Source of the DNA: Acidisarcina polymorpha
Lineage (GTDB): Bacteria > Acidobacteriota > Terriglobia > Terriglobales > Acidobacteriaceae
Length of the DNA stretch: 64,000 bases
Direction of reading: 5' to 3'
Assembly: GCF_003330725.1 (NCBI RefSeq)
Contig: NZ_CP030840.1
Span: forward strand, 1,798,001-1,862,000
Below are positions 27,955 to 37,536 of the stretch, piece by piece (position 1 is the first letter of the stretch; every line of letters begins with the position of its first letter). The notes below the pieces were generated by a model that worked only from the letters and a program-made list of their open reading frames with translations, did not search any database and was not told the DNA's origin. Position numbers and translations under genes: made by a program.

Positions 27955-28689
27955 ATGACGCGGCGCCGATGGATCGCTGATCAGTGGGACGAATCGCACG
28001 CGACCTTGAGCGGTAGCCCGGCGATGCACCTGGTTCGTGTGCTCCGCGCTCGACCGGGTATGGTCTTCGACCTTGTCGCCGGCGATCGCGTGCGTCGCGC
28101 AGTCATCTCCGAGATCGAAGAGGGCGCAGTGAGATTTCTCCTCGGCGAAGATGTGGAAGCCGAAGCCGCTCTTCCTATCACGCTGGTCCTCGCCGTCTTC
28201 AAGTTTGATCGAATGGAGTGGGCGATCGAGAAGGTCACCGAACTAGGCGCGGCATGCATCGTTCCGGTGATTGCGCGGCGAACCGAGAAGCACCTCGCGC
28301 AAGCTTCGACGGCGCGGGTGGAGCGATGGCGTCGCATTGCGCGGGAGGCCGCTCAGCAATCCCGGCGTTCAGATTTGTTGCGAATTCAGGATCCGGCTCC
28401 TCTTAAGGATGTTGTCGGTCAGGCGCCCCATGCGTTGCGCCTTCTGCTCGCCGAGCGCGAGCGTTCGGTGATGCTTCGAGATGCTATCGAATATGAAGAA
28501 GGCGGAGCATCGCTCCCGGAAGATCAAGAAATCTGGCTGGCGGTCGGACCGGAGGGCGGGTGGGCGCCGGAGGAGGATGTTCTATTTTCCGGAGAAGCAT
28601 GGAAGCCCGTGAGCCTGGGTCCGCGTATTTTGCGGGCGGAGACGGCTGCAATCGCTGCCGTCTCTACACTCGCCGCATTGCTCGACTAG
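27955..28689 (+). CDS. rsmE: 16S rRNA (uracil-1498-N3)-methyltransferase RsmE
   Basis: Methylates N3 of U1498 in helix 44 of 16S rRNA using S-adenosylmethionine. The 244 residues contain the N-terminal PUA-like domain (HLVRVLRARPGMVFDLVAGD) and the SPOUT knotted domain with FKFDRMEWAIEKVTELGA, REAAQQSRRSDLL, the SAM-binding LAVGPEGGWAPEE and the knot LGPRILRAETAAIAA. Length and motifs are standard. The start follows a purine-rich site. In many bacteria it neighbours prmA or dnaJ; here dnaJ is next but convergent. Confidence 0.95.
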   Translation: MTRRRWIADQWDESHATLSGSPAMHLVRVLRARPGMVFDLVAGDRVRRAVISEIEEGAVRFLLGEDVEAEAALPITLVLAVFKFDRMEWAIEKVTELGAACIVPVIARRTEKHLAQASTARVERWRRIAREAAQQSRRSDLLRIQDPAPLKDVVGQAPHALRLLLAERERSVMLRDAIEYEEGGASLPEDQEIWLAVGPEGGWAPEEDVLFSGEAWKPVSLGPRILRAETAAIAAVSTLAALLD

Positions 28690-28826
28690 ATAGTATTTCG
28701 ATGCCGGTGCCAAACGTGGAATCCAGCCGCTGGCGATCTTCCTTAGAGCAGCCGCCTCGCCCGTTCGACGCGGGAGTGAAATGCCTCGATAACTCCAGCG
28801 GCGAGTTAAGCTCAGACCACTGACTC

Positions 28827-29960
28827 TCAGCTGAAAATCTCTTTGACCTTAGCGAATAGACTTCGAGAAGTCGGTTTATTCTCAACCGTCAGCGTTTCCG
28901 CCAGCTGCCGTAGCAACTCGCGCTGCACCTTTGTCAGTTTCTTCGGCGTCTGCACCGCGACCTCAACGACCAGGTCGCCGCGCCCGCGTTCGTTGAGATA
29001 AGGCACACCCTTGCCGCGAATGCGGAACTCCTTGCCACTCTGCGTGCCTTCGGGAATCTTCAGCGTAGTTTCGCCTTCGAGAGTGGCAATGGCCAACTCG
29101 TCACCGAGGGCCGCCTGCGGCATCGAGATCGGCATCACGCAATGGAGATCGTTCCCGTCCCGCTCGAAGAACTCATGCGCCTTGACTGCCAGGACAATGT
29201 AGAGATCGCCGCTCGGGCCGCCAAAACGGCCGGCGTCGCCCTCGCCCTGATAGCGAATGCGCGTGCCCTCCTCCACGCCTGCGGGAATGTTCACCACGAT
29301 CTTGTGATCCCGGCTGACGCGCGCCTCGCCCCGGCAAGTTGGGCATGGATTCGTGATCATGCTGCCGGTGCCGCCGCACACATTGCAAGTGCGGGCGATC
29401 GAGAAGAACCCCTGCTGGTAGCGAACTTGTCCTCTTCCCTGGCATTGCGCGCAGGTGGTCGGCCCCTGTTTGTTCCGGGTCCCGGTGCCTTGGCAATCAT
29501 CGCAGGCTTCCATCCGGTGAATGCTGATCTCGGTCTCTTTACCAAAGACCGCTTCTTCAAAGGCGATCGACATCTCGTAGCGGAGGTCCCGGCCGCGCTG
29601 CGCGCGCGACGGACGCCGGTTGTTGCCGCCGACGTTGAACATCTCGCCGAACAGGTCGCCAAAGATATCGCCGAGATCTTGCGCGTTGGTAAACGGGCTG
29701 CCATTGCCGCCGGCGCCGCTCACCCCAGCATGTCCATACCGGTCATAAGCGGCGCGCTTTTGCGCGTCGGTCAGAACCTGATAGGCTTCGCTGCACTCTT
29801 TGAATCGCTCTTCGGCTTCGGCATCCCCGGGGTTGCGGTCGGGATGAAACTGCATGGCCATCTTGCGATAGGCCGTCTTCAGCTCCTGATCGCTCGCATC
29901 GCGGGTTACGCCTAACACTTCGTAATAGTCGAGTTTGCTCACGTTGTTTGCTGGACTCAT
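28827..29960 (-). CDS. dnaJ: Chaperone protein DnaJ
   Basis: Co-chaperone that delivers substrates to DnaK and stimulates its ATPase. The 377 residues hold the J domain (DYYEVLGVTRDASDQELKTAYRKMA, with HPD in MQFHPDRNPG), a Gly/Phe-rich linker and four zinc-finger CxxCxGxG-type repeats (CDDCQGTG, CAQCQGRG, CNVCGGTG, CPTCRGEA; the last ends A instead of G). The two substrate-binding beta domains and the dimerisation end follow. It is the last gene of hrcA-grpE-dnaJ; dnaK is not in the window. Confidence 0.97.
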   Translation of the reverse strand: MSPANNVSKLDYYEVLGVTRDASDQELKTAYRKMAMQFHPDRNPGDAEAEERFKECSEAYQVLTDAQKRAAYDRYGHAGVSGAGGNGSPFTNAQDLGDIFGDLFGEMFNVGGNNRRPSRAQRGRDLRYEMSIAFEEAVFGKETEISIHRMEACDDCQGTGTRNKQGPTTCAQCQGRGQVRYQQGFFSIARTCNVCGGTGSMITNPCPTCRGEARVSRDHKIVVNIPAGVEEGTRIRYQGEGDAGRFGGPSGDLYIVLAVKAHEFFERDGNDLHCVMPISMPQAALGDELAIATLEGETTLKIPEGTQSGKEFRIRGKGVPYLNERGRGDLVVEVAVQTPKKLTKVQRELLRQLAETLTVENKPTSRSLFAKVKEIFS

Positions 29961-30055
29961 ATCTCTTTCTAGCTGGGGTTCCTAGATGCGAAAATGTTCA
30001 AAAACAAAAAGGTTGCGCTTTTTCTCTCAACTGCTTCAACCCGCCGGGTCGCCAT

Positions 30056-30682
30056 TTACGCCGAAGCCGATCCACGGTTGCTGACCACGCGAACCAGCGC
30101 AGGCCGCAGGAGACGCTCCTTCATACGATACCCGCGACGGACTTCTTCGAGGACCTGCTGATCTGGTAGATCGACTCGTTCGACCGAATCGATAGACTCA
30201 TGAACATGGGGATCGAACTGGGCGCCGACCGTTTCGACCGGTTGCACATTGAGCGAGCGAAGCACATCGTCCATCTGCTTGACGATCAATTCGACTCCAC
30301 CACGAAGCTGTTCGGCGGTTCCACCGGCTTTGAGCGCCAGCTGGAAGTTGTCGATGACCGGCAAAAACTGCTCCACTGCGCCGGCCGTCGCGAAGTCGCG
30401 AAACTCTGCTCGTTCTCGAGCCTCCCGTTTGCGGGCATTATCAAACTCGGCCTGGAGGCGCGCCATGCGATCGAAGACCTGGTCGCGTTCCGCCTTCATT
30501 CGCTCATACTCCTCTAACGGAACTGACAGCGCTCCGGTCGCCTCAGGGGCCTGCACCGGCTCCTTGGGGTCGACCCCGGTAGTTACCGCATCGGCTGGAT
30601 CCGAGACCGGGTCGGTATTCTGATGAAGCTCTAATTCCTCGTCTGTGATCGTCTTATCCTCAACTGCTGTTTTGTCATTCAT
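30056..30682 (-). CDS. grpE: Nucleotide exchange factor GrpE
   Basis: Releases ADP from DnaK and acts as the thermosensor of the chaperone cycle. The N-terminal 75 residues are acidic and disordered. They are followed by the long coiled-coil helix (ERMKAERDQVFDRMARLQAEFDNARKREARERAEF), the four-helix region (FLPVIDNFQLAL) and the C-terminal beta domain with FDPHVHESI, ..VLEEVRRGYRMKERLLRPALVRV. I chose ATG 30682 (AAGAAGG five bases upstream); an in-frame ATG at 30727 has its own AGGGAG and would add 15 residues. It lies between hrcA and dnaJ. Confidence 0.95.
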   Translation of the reverse strand: MNDKTAVEDKTITDEELELHQNTDPVSDPADAVTTGVDPKEPVQAPEATGALSVPLEEYERMKAERDQVFDRMARLQAEFDNARKREARERAEFRDFATAGAVEQFLPVIDNFQLALKAGGTAEQLRGGVELIVKQMDDVLRSLNVQPVETVGAQFDPHVHESIDSVERVDLPDQQVLEEVRRGYRMKERLLRPALVRVVSNRGSASA

Positions 30683-30780
30683 AAATGCCTTCTTCCACAC
30701 GTTACCTAACTTAAGCCGTCCTGCCATCTTGGCTGCTCCCTAGGACTTGCCGGCTATGAAACCTGCTGGTTGTATTGGAT

Positions 30781-31848
30781 CTACTGCGGAGGCTGCAGGA
30801 TTCTGTCCGAGAGCTGCGCGATGAATGATACTGCATTCATCGTCTCCTGGTATTGCAGACGAACCGGCCCCAGCACTGCCACGGTGCCCAGACTCTCCGC
30901 TCCAACCAAGGCAGGTGCGCCGATCAACACCATACTATGCATCTCCGGAATCGTCTCTTCCAACCCAACGACGACTCGCACATTCTGCTGACGAGCATCG
31001 ACATAGGCGTTCAATAGTTCGATCAACCGCCGCTTCGCCTCGAGTGCGCCAAGCAGCTGACGCAGGCGATCACGGTCGACCTGACTGGCAATCAAGTTTC
31101 CTATTCCCTCTATAAATATAGATGGGCCTTCACCGTCGCCATCGAGCGCCCCCTTGCGGCAAAGCTCCCCGACTGAGCGAGTCAATTGATCGTACTCGTG
31201 CCGTTCTTGTTCGATGCGCCGCTCGAGGTCGCGACGAATTTTTTCCATTGACCAGCCGCGAAAATTCTCATTCAGGAAGTTCGCTGCGGTCCCAAGCTCA
31301 ATATGGGTGAGGTCGTGATCGAGCGCAAGCACGCGGTCGAGCACCGCGCCAGCCTTGGTCACCACCACTGCCAAGACCCTTCCAGCTGCCAAGCGCGAGA
31401 AGTGTATGTGCTCGAGCTCATGAAATTCGGCGCTCGCAGCGACTGCCACGCCCACTCCATTCGAGATCAGCGCCAGCACATGCGAAGTCCGCTCCAGAAA
31501 TTGCTGCCGGCTGCTTACTCCAGAAAAGCTGTCTTCAATCTGATCGCGGCGATCCTGAGTCAGCCCCGCCGTTCCGCTGCGGGCCATACCATTCAACTGC
31601 TCCACGTAAAAGCGAAAGGCCTTGGCGGAGGGCATGCGGCCCGCCGAGGTATGCGGCTGATCAAGCAATCCGGCATCTCCGAGCGAAGCCATCACATTGC
31701 GAATGGTCGCTGAACTCATGCCTTCGCGATTGCCGAGTTGGCGGGCGATAGCCTGCGAGGCGACCGGCTCCCCGGTATCGATGTACATCTCGATAATAGC
31801 GGTAAGCACCGCCCGTTCCCGCGGACTAAGCCTGATTTCGCCAGCCAT
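30781..31848 (-). CDS. hrcA: Heat-inducible transcription repressor HrcA
   Basis: Represses heat-shock genes by binding CIRCE elements. The 355 residues comprise the N-terminal winged helix (LSPRERAVLTAIIEMYIDTGEPVAS, SSATIRNVMASLGDAGLLDQPHTSAGRMPS), the GAF-like domain and the dimerisation region ending ..ALVGAESLGTVAVLGPVRLQYQETMNAVSFIAQL. It heads hrcA-grpE-dnaJ on the minus strand. Its promoter is strong, but no CIRCE is visible around it. Confidence 0.96.
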   Translation of the reverse strand: MAGEIRLSPRERAVLTAIIEMYIDTGEPVASQAIARQLGNREGMSSATIRNVMASLGDAGLLDQPHTSAGRMPSAKAFRFYVEQLNGMARSGTAGLTQDRRDQIEDSFSGVSSRQQFLERTSHVLALISNGVGVAVAASAEFHELEHIHFSRLAAGRVLAVVVTKAGAVLDRVLALDHDLTHIELGTAANFLNENFRGWSMEKIRRDLERRIEQERHEYDQLTRSVGELCRKGALDGDGEGPSIFIEGIGNLIASQVDRDRLRQLLGALEAKRRLIELLNAYVDARQQNVRVVVGLEETIPEMHSMVLIGAPALVGAESLGTVAVLGPVRLQYQETMNAVSFIAQLSDRILQPPQ

Positions 31849-31914
31849 GATTTCCCATCAGCCCTTGAAACATCTCCTGTCGTAGCGGTGTTTCGGGTAG
31901 ACTCTTCCTATTTG

Positions 31915-31943
31915 ATTCTAGGAAGATGACGATTGGGTGTCAA
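31915..31943 (-). promoter_or_regulatory. Promoter of the hrcA-grpE-dnaJ operon
   Basis: Read on the minus strand, TTGACA (31943-31938) and TAGAAT (31920-31915) are separated by exactly 17 bases. The leader would be about 60 bases. No CIRCE inverted repeat (TTAGCACTC-N9-GAGTGCTAA) overlaps the promoter or the leader. Confidence 0.75.
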
Positions 31944-32010
31944 GCTGAGGAGACCGTCGGCGCAGTGAACCCACGTACAGCAAGCTTAATGCCCGAGCAC
32001 TCTCAGCCGC

Positions 32011-34815
32011 TTACACCATATCCCGCCAATTCGCACCCACTCCACAATCGGCAACCAATGGAACCTTCAACTCGATGACGCCCTCCATCTCTTCTTTCAC
32101 CAGCGCTCGAACTCGATCGACTTCATTCTCCGGCACATCGAAGAGCAATTCGTCATGCACCTGCAACGTCATCGCGGTCTCGAGATTCTCTGAAGTCAGC
32201 CGCCGGTCGATGCGGATCATGGCGAGCTTGATCAAGTCCGCCGCCGTCCCTTGGAGAGGCGTGTTCACCGCCGTCCGCTCGGCAAATCCTCGAAGGTTCG
32301 CATTACGGCTTTGAATATCGGGAATCGGCCGTACCCGCCCAAAGACGGTCCGCACCTTCTGCTCTCGGCGCACCTCTTCGAGAAGCCTGTCAATGTAGGT
32401 GCGCACCCCGCTGTAGCGCGCGAAGTAGGTCTCGATATAGAGCCGCGCCTGGTGCTGATCGATGCCCAATTGCTGCGCCAAGCCAAACGGCGAAATACCG
32501 TAAACGATGCCGAAGTTCACCGCCTTCGCGCGATTGCGCGTTTCTTTATCCATACTGTCGTGTGGCACGCCGAAGACCTCCGACGCGGTCAGCGTATGAA
32601 TGTCCTGGTTGGTGCGATAGGCGTTCAGCAGTAGCGGGTCGTCAGAGAAGTGCGCCATCAGGCGCAACTCAATCTGCGAATAATCAGCCGAGAGCAGCGT
32701 TCGCCCCGGAGCGGCGATGAACGCTGCGCGGATCTCTCGGCCCAAAGCAGTCTTGATGGGAATATTCTGCAAATTCGGATTGGTCGACGAGAGTCGTCCG
32801 GTCGCCGTCCCCACCTGGTTGAAGGTGGTATGCACACGACCGTCGCGGTCGGCAAGCAACGGCAGCGAGTCGACGTAGTTCGATTTCAGCTTGGCCAGAT
32901 AACGATACTCGAGCACCAGCCTCGGCACTTCGCTGTGCGTAGCCAGTTCCTCGAGCACATCCTGCGCTGTCGAAACCACCTTGCCCTTGCCATACTTGAG
33001 TGGCTTGGGCAGGTTCATCTTGTTGAAGAGAATGTCACCGAGCTGCTTCGGTGAGTTGATATTGAAGCGATGCCCGGCCTTCTCATAGATGGTCTCGCCC
33101 ACCCGATGCATCTCTGAAGTGAGAGTTTCCGCCATGCGGTTGAGAACTTCAGAATCGATCCGCACCCCAACCGTCTCCATCTTCAGCAGAATTGGCACCA
33201 GCGGGAGATCGATCTCCTCATAAACGCGGCGCTCGTCGAGGGAGCCGATATCCTCGCGCAACACCGGGGTCAGTCCGCGAATCACGTGCGCTGCTTCCGC
33301 CAGCTGCGCTTCCCCAAGCTCCTGAAGTGGACGACTCGTAAAACGCGCCGCCACGTCCGCCAATCGGTGACTCGCATGGGTCGGATTGATGAGATAGGAA
33401 TACAACATCAGGTCATCGTTCGCGCCGGCGAGCTCGACACCGTGCTGCTGCAATGTCCGCAGGGTTCCTTTCAAGTCGTGGACACGCTTAGGAATCAAGG
33501 GGTCTTCGAGCAATGCCCGCAACTCCGCATCCTGAGCGTGACCCACTCTCAGGATCAAACCCACGCCAGGCTCGGTCGATACCCCAATCCGGATTCCTTC
33601 CGGCTCGATATCTTTCGGGTTTTCCGCCGTCTCAGCCTGCTCAGCGGCCTCAAACATCCCCATGAACGACAAGCTCTTAAGAGCGGGTTCCGCTTCTTCT
33701 ACCGCTTCGGTCTCCTGCTCGCTTACTTGCTCCGCAACGGTTTCAAGGATGGACGTCTCGAGCCCGAGCGCAAATCCGTCTTTCCTCGCCACCTCGAGAA
33801 ACCGGCTGACCTGTTCCTGGGTTGGTTCCAGGAGAAACTCGGTGGCGACGCTCTCCGCTTCCGGCGCCAGCTCCTTCAGCAGCGACGTAAATTCGAGCTC
33901 AGTAAACAATGCCCGGCACGCGGTCACGTCAGGCTTCTGGGTGCGCATTGCTTCAAGATCGAGCGGTACCGGAACCTCGCAATGGATCGTCACCAGCTCC
34001 TTGCTGAGCATGATGTTGTCGCGATTATTCTCGAGCGACTCGCGATAGGTCTTGCGTTTCACCTCGGAGGCGTGATCGAGCGCCGCCTCGACCGAGCCAA
34101 ACTGCTGGATCAACTCGACTGATCCTTTATCGCCAATTCCGGGAGCTCCAGGGATGTTATCGATCGAGTCGCCCCGGAGCGCCATCACATCGACTACCCG
34201 TTCTGGAGGAACTCCCAGCGTCTCGATGACCTTCTCACGGTCGAGAACCAGGTTGTCCTTCGCTGGGTTGAGCACCTTCACGCTATCGGTCACCAGCTGC
34301 AGCATGTCCTTGTCGTTCGAAACCACAAAGACGCAATGGCCGGCCTCCGCAGCCTGCTTGGCGAGGGTGCCGATCACGTCGTCCGCCTCAAAGCCTTCCG
34401 CCTGCAAGATGGGTATATGAAAGGCATCCAGCGCGCGGCGAATATAAGGCAACTGCTGCGCCAAGTCTGGAGGCATCTCGGTGCGGTTGGCCTTGTAGCC
34501 AAGGTAGTCAATCTCCTCAAAGGCCTGGGTCTTGATATTGAACTTCTTGACCGCGGTCATCGCCTTCGAGCGCTCGTCGCGAAAGACTTGACCGCTGACA
34601 TCGAAGACCGCGGCAAAGTATTCCGGAGAGAAATCACGCCGCAGCTTGTTGATCATGTTGACGAAAACAAAGGTCGCTGCCGTCGGCACACCGGTCCGCG
34701 TTGACATCGGCCGCTGCCGCTGCATCGCGTGGTAGGCACGAAAGATGAACGACATCGAGTCGAGCAGAAAGACCGGCGGCTTACTTTGCAAAGAGGTCGG
34801 AGCCGAATTAGCCAT
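32011..34815 (-). CDS. polA: DNA polymerase I
   Basis: Repair and Okazaki-fragment polymerase. The 934 residues have an N-terminal 5'-3' exonuclease (FLLDSMSFIFRAYHAM, EGFEADDVIGTLAKQA, VSNDKDMLQLV, GDSIDNIPGAPGIGDKG) and a C-terminal polymerase with motif A (LSADYSQIELRLMAHFS), motif B (RNRAKAVNFGIVYGIS) and motif C (QVHDELLFDVP). The middle 3'-5' exonuclease domain looks inactive. FDTET is replaced by ALGLET, the LKYD-type motif reads DLKGT, and an acidic low-complexity insertion sits between. No ribosome binding site precedes the ATG; TAGACT lies eight bases upstream. Confidence 0.97.
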   Translation of the reverse strand: MANSAPTSLQSKPPVFLLDSMSFIFRAYHAMQRQRPMSTRTGVPTAATFVFVNMINKLRRDFSPEYFAAVFDVSGQVFRDERSKAMTAVKKFNIKTQAFEEIDYLGYKANRTEMPPDLAQQLPYIRRALDAFHIPILQAEGFEADDVIGTLAKQAAEAGHCVFVVSNDKDMLQLVTDSVKVLNPAKDNLVLDREKVIETLGVPPERVVDVMALRGDSIDNIPGAPGIGDKGSVELIQQFGSVEAALDHASEVKRKTYRESLENNRDNIMLSKELVTIHCEVPVPLDLEAMRTQKPDVTACRALFTELEFTSLLKELAPEAESVATEFLLEPTQEQVSRFLEVARKDGFALGLETSILETVAEQVSEQETEAVEEAEPALKSLSFMGMFEAAEQAETAENPKDIEPEGIRIGVSTEPGVGLILRVGHAQDAELRALLEDPLIPKRVHDLKGTLRTLQQHGVELAGANDDLMLYSYLINPTHASHRLADVAARFTSRPLQELGEAQLAEAAHVIRGLTPVLREDIGSLDERRVYEEIDLPLVPILLKMETVGVRIDSEVLNRMAETLTSEMHRVGETIYEKAGHRFNINSPKQLGDILFNKMNLPKPLKYGKGKVVSTAQDVLEELATHSEVPRLVLEYRYLAKLKSNYVDSLPLLADRDGRVHTTFNQVGTATGRLSSTNPNLQNIPIKTALGREIRAAFIAAPGRTLLSADYSQIELRLMAHFSDDPLLLNAYRTNQDIHTLTASEVFGVPHDSMDKETRNRAKAVNFGIVYGISPFGLAQQLGIDQHQARLYIETYFARYSGVRTYIDRLLEEVRREQKVRTVFGRVRPIPDIQSRNANLRGFAERTAVNTPLQGTAADLIKLAMIRIDRRLTSENLETAMTLQVHDELLFDVPENEVDRVRALVKEEMEGVIELKVPLVADCGVGANWRDMV

Positions 34816-34974
34816 CGATCAAAAGTCTAGCTGATTCCAGCAGAAGTACCTTGAATCCACCCGCCGCAGAAGAGCGATCGAGGCTCTCTGCGTTGAAGAG
34901 GCCGCCGAACGAAACGCTCGGTATGACACTGAAGGTGCTTCTTTTTCTAGCTATGTGTAGCTGCCCGCGAGCAG

Positions 34975-35571
34975 CTACACCGATTCGGAATGGATCTTGT
35001 GTTCTTGATATTCCTCGATGTGGTGGTAGATCGAGTCCGGAAACTTCAGATTGCGATACAAGTTGCCGCAGTCCGGATCTTCGGGGTTCGGCAATATCGG
35101 AAACTCCTGCTCCGCCTGCCAGGCGAGAATGCGCTCCCGCTTCGGAGGGTTGTAGTCGCGCCCTTCCACCTGGCGCAACATCAGCACCGCCTGCTCTTCG
35201 CTAAAATCCGGGTCGCGGGTCAGCCAGCCAACCACCTCTTCGCCGGGAAGAAAATGACGCGCCACCATCGCAAAGACCAGCCGACCATAGTGGCCGATGT
35301 CCTTCCCGGCATCGAGAGAATCCATCAGGTGGGCCATCATCGAGTCTTTACGCAGGGCGGCCTCGCCATCCTCCTCACCATCACCATCGATAGCTTCTCG
35401 GTCGATGCCACTCGCCGCTGCCTCGACCTCAAGAGCAGGTTCCCGCCCGGCTCCTGCTTTGAGCCGCGCCAGCTCAGCTTCGGCGCGTTCTGCACGCTCT
35501 ATCGCCTGCTGCAGCTTGTCATTCGATGTCGTTGTCTCGTTCGTCTCCGGCGACGCCTTCCGATCGGCCAT
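34975..35571 (-). CDS. Conserved hypothetical soluble protein, acidobacterial type
   Basis: A 198-residue cytoplasmic protein. Residues 15-45 are a Glu/Ala-rich coiled coil (DKLQQAIERAERAEAELARL), followed by an acidic linker. The C-terminal 125 residues are well-ordered in appearance: DSLDAGKDIGHYGRLVFAMVARHFL, GWLTRDPDFSEEQAVLMLRQVEGRDYNPPKRE, and FPILPNPEDPDCGNLYRNLKFP. I do not recognise a family or a function. It lies between queA (67 bases upstream) and polA in the same direction, so it may be co-transcribed with queA. Confidence 0.8.
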   Translation of the reverse strand: MADRKASPETNETTTSNDKLQQAIERAERAEAELARLKAGAGREPALEVEAAASGIDREAIDGDGEEDGEAALRKDSMMAHLMDSLDAGKDIGHYGRLVFAMVARHFLPGEEVVGWLTRDPDFSEEQAVLMLRQVEGRDYNPPKRERILAWQAEQEFPILPNPEDPDCGNLYRNLKFPDSIYHHIEEYQEHKIHSESV

Positions 35572-35638
35572 CGGTCAATCTCCTTTACGCTTTTTGTTCG
35601 CTTCAAGAGAGATGATGTTCCACGCGGCCCGCGTTGCC

Positions 35639-36691
35639 TCATGAGAGAAACATACAGTCCCCATAGGAAAAGAAGCGATACCGCTCCGCGATTGCATGCC
35701 TGTATGCAGCTAGCGCCGCTTCGCGTCCGGCAAAGGCACTTACCAGCATCAACAGAGTGGATTGCGGCAGATGGAAGTTGGTCAGCAGGCCGCTCACGAT
35801 GCGGAACTCGTATCCCGGCGAGATAAAAATGCTGGTCGTCCCGGCATGCGCCGCCAACGGCCTGCCTTTTGCTGCCAGGGCGCAGTGCTCCAGGGTGCGG
35901 ACAGTCGTCGTTCCGGCAGCAATCACTCGCCGGTTCTCAGCCAGTGCGGCGTTAATCGCATCTGCCGTCTGTGCCGGCAAGGTGTAAGGTTCCGCGTGAA
36001 GCCGAATGTCCTCGACTCGATCCACCCGCACCGGTTGAAACGTTCCCAACCCGACGTGCAGCGTGATGAAGACTACCGTCACGCCCCTCGCCCGGATTCG
36101 CTCCAGCACCTCTGGCGTGAAGTGCAATCCCGCCGTCGGAGCCGCCGCCGAACCCGGCCGCTCTGCAAAAACAGTCTGGTAGCGTTGCCGGTCACCGCTC
36201 GTATCTTGACGCCGAATATACGGCGGCAGTGGCATATGGCCGACTTTTTCCAGCTGACTGAAAAAATTAGGAACGGGATGAAAGCGAAGCAGCCGCTCCC
36301 CAAACTCGCCGCGATCCACGACCTCGGCTGTAAGCGACGTTCCATTGTCGGAGGCAAACACCAGGGTATCGCCTAACAGCACCTTGCGGCCCGGCCGAAC
36401 CAGAGCCGTCCACTCCCATTCGTTTACTTGTTGAGTGAGCAGCGCTTCAATCTTGCCGCTCTGTGCCACACTCGCCTTATGTCCGAGGAGACGCGCCGGA
36501 ATTACCCGGCTGTCGTTCAGCACTAAAACGTCGCCGGGGTGAAGCAAATCGGGAAAGTCGCTAAACCATGCGTCCCGCCACCTCCCGGATTGCCGGTCAA
36601 GCACCAGCATCCGTGCGCCGGACCGTTCTGCCGGAGGTTGCTGCGCGATGAGTTCTTCGGGTAGTTCGAAGTTGAAATCGGAGACAAGCAC
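35639..36691 (-). CDS. queA: S-adenosylmethionine:tRNA ribosyltransferase-isomerase QueA
   Basis: Transfers and isomerises the ribose of S-adenosylmethionine onto preQ1-tRNA to make epoxyqueuosine, in queuosine biosynthesis. The 350 residues begin [32 protein letters not shown]. They contain [14 protein letters not shown], a [12 protein letters not shown] segment preceded by [16 protein letters not shown], and the C-terminal [23 protein letters not shown]. All are family hallmarks and the length is standard. The start is GTG at 36691. It follows the acyltransferase gene by only 10 bases on the same strand. Confidence 0.97.
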   Translation of the reverse strand: MLVSDFNFELPEELIAQQPPAERSGARMLVLDRQSGRWRDAWFSDFPDLLHPGDVLVLNDSRVIPARLLGHKASVAQSGKIEALLTQQVNEWEWTALVRPGRKVLLGDTLVFASDNGTSLTAEVVDRGEFGERLLRFHPVPNFFSQLEKVGHMPLPPYIRRQDTSGDRQRYQTVFAERPGSAAAPTAGLHFTPEVLERIRARGVTVVFITLHVGLGTFQPVRVDRVEDIRLHAEPYTLPAQTADAINAALAENRRVIAAGTTTVRTLEHCALAAKGRPLAAHAGTTSIFISPGYEFRIVSGLLTNFHLPQSTLLMLVSAFAGREAALAAYRHAIAERYRFFSYGDCMFLS

Positions 36692-36701
36692 GAAGTCGAT
36701 T

Positions 36702-37418
36702 CTACTTCCGGTCAGCGCCTGATCCGATGGCGAAGTACTCCTCGGCCAGACGGCGGGCCCGCTCCATGGCTACCTCCACCTGCATTCGCACCGCTTCCAG
36801 TTCTTCCGAGCCGGCGTTTGAGACCGGAGGATTTACCTTATGTGCCCAGCTTACAGCGACACGGGAAAAGGGCTTCGGAATGAGGAAGCCATCCCAGGAG
36901 TTTGCCACCCACGCCCGCTCTGGGAGTAAATACAGAATGCCGACCGGCATTTGGCTCATCTGGGCAAGTTTCACCGGGCCAACTTTGGTCTTGAAGCGGG
37001 GTCCGCGCGGGCCGTCCGCGGTGAACACAGCGATAAAGCCCGCATCGATGGCGCGTTTCAGACCCAGCAGCCCTGCCGCTCCCTCGCGCGAACTTGAACC
37101 ACGCACCGCATCGAAGCCAAACCGCTCAATCGTACGAGCGATCAGTTCGCCATCGAAGCTTTGACTGACCAGGATCGAGCAGCGAAGCTTTCCGTGAAAG
37201 TAAAGCAGTGCCGGAAGCGCGCAACGATGCCAGAAGCAGTAGATTCCAGGAGTTGCTTTGGTGGGAGGAACGAGCCCTGGTTCAACCACATATTCGAAGC
37301 GAAGCGTAGCGCCGATCGCCCGCAGCAACAACGCCACCAAGGGGGGAACCGTCGCCAGCGCTAAACGCTGTCCAAAAGAAAAACGTCTGCGCTCTGACAC
37401 CGGGCTCACACTGACCAT
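36702..37418 (-). CDS. DUF374-family lysophospholipid acyltransferase-like protein
   Basis: A 238-residue protein of the DUF374 branch of LpxL/PlsC-like acyltransferases, probably acting on membrane lipid or lipid A. It shows an N-terminal hydrophobic helix ([19 protein letters not shown]), the catalytic-loop [38 protein letters not shown], and the family signature [21 protein letters not shown]. The frame stays open about 290 bases further upstream, but that part overlaps the isochorismatase-like gene, so I start at ATG 37418 (MVSVSPV). Confidence 0.85.
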   Translation of the reverse strand: MVSVSPVSERRRFSFGQRLALATVPPLVALLLRAIGATLRFEYVVEPGLVPPTKATPGIYCFWHRCALPALLYFHGKLRCSILVSQSFDGELIARTIERFGFDAVRGSSSREGAAGLLGLKRAIDAGFIAVFTADGPRGPRFKTKVGPVKLAQMSQMPVGILYLLPERAWVANSWDGFLIPKPFSRVAVSWAHKVNPPVSNAGSEELEAVRMQVEVAMERARRLAEEYFAIGSGADRK

Positions 37419-37536
37419 TCTATTGGCCGCATCGGGCGGGCGAGTGAAGACCTGCCAGCAAACCGCTGACGAGCTTCGATCCTCCCGTCTGAAGCCGGTT
37501 TGTGTCAGTGCATCTGATCTGCCCTGCAGGAGCTTT

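Noticed and set aside
31985-32005. An AGCACTC sequence suggesting a CIRCE element
   Set aside because: The partner half GAGTGCTAA is absent at the needed spacing and the site lies upstream of the promoter -35.
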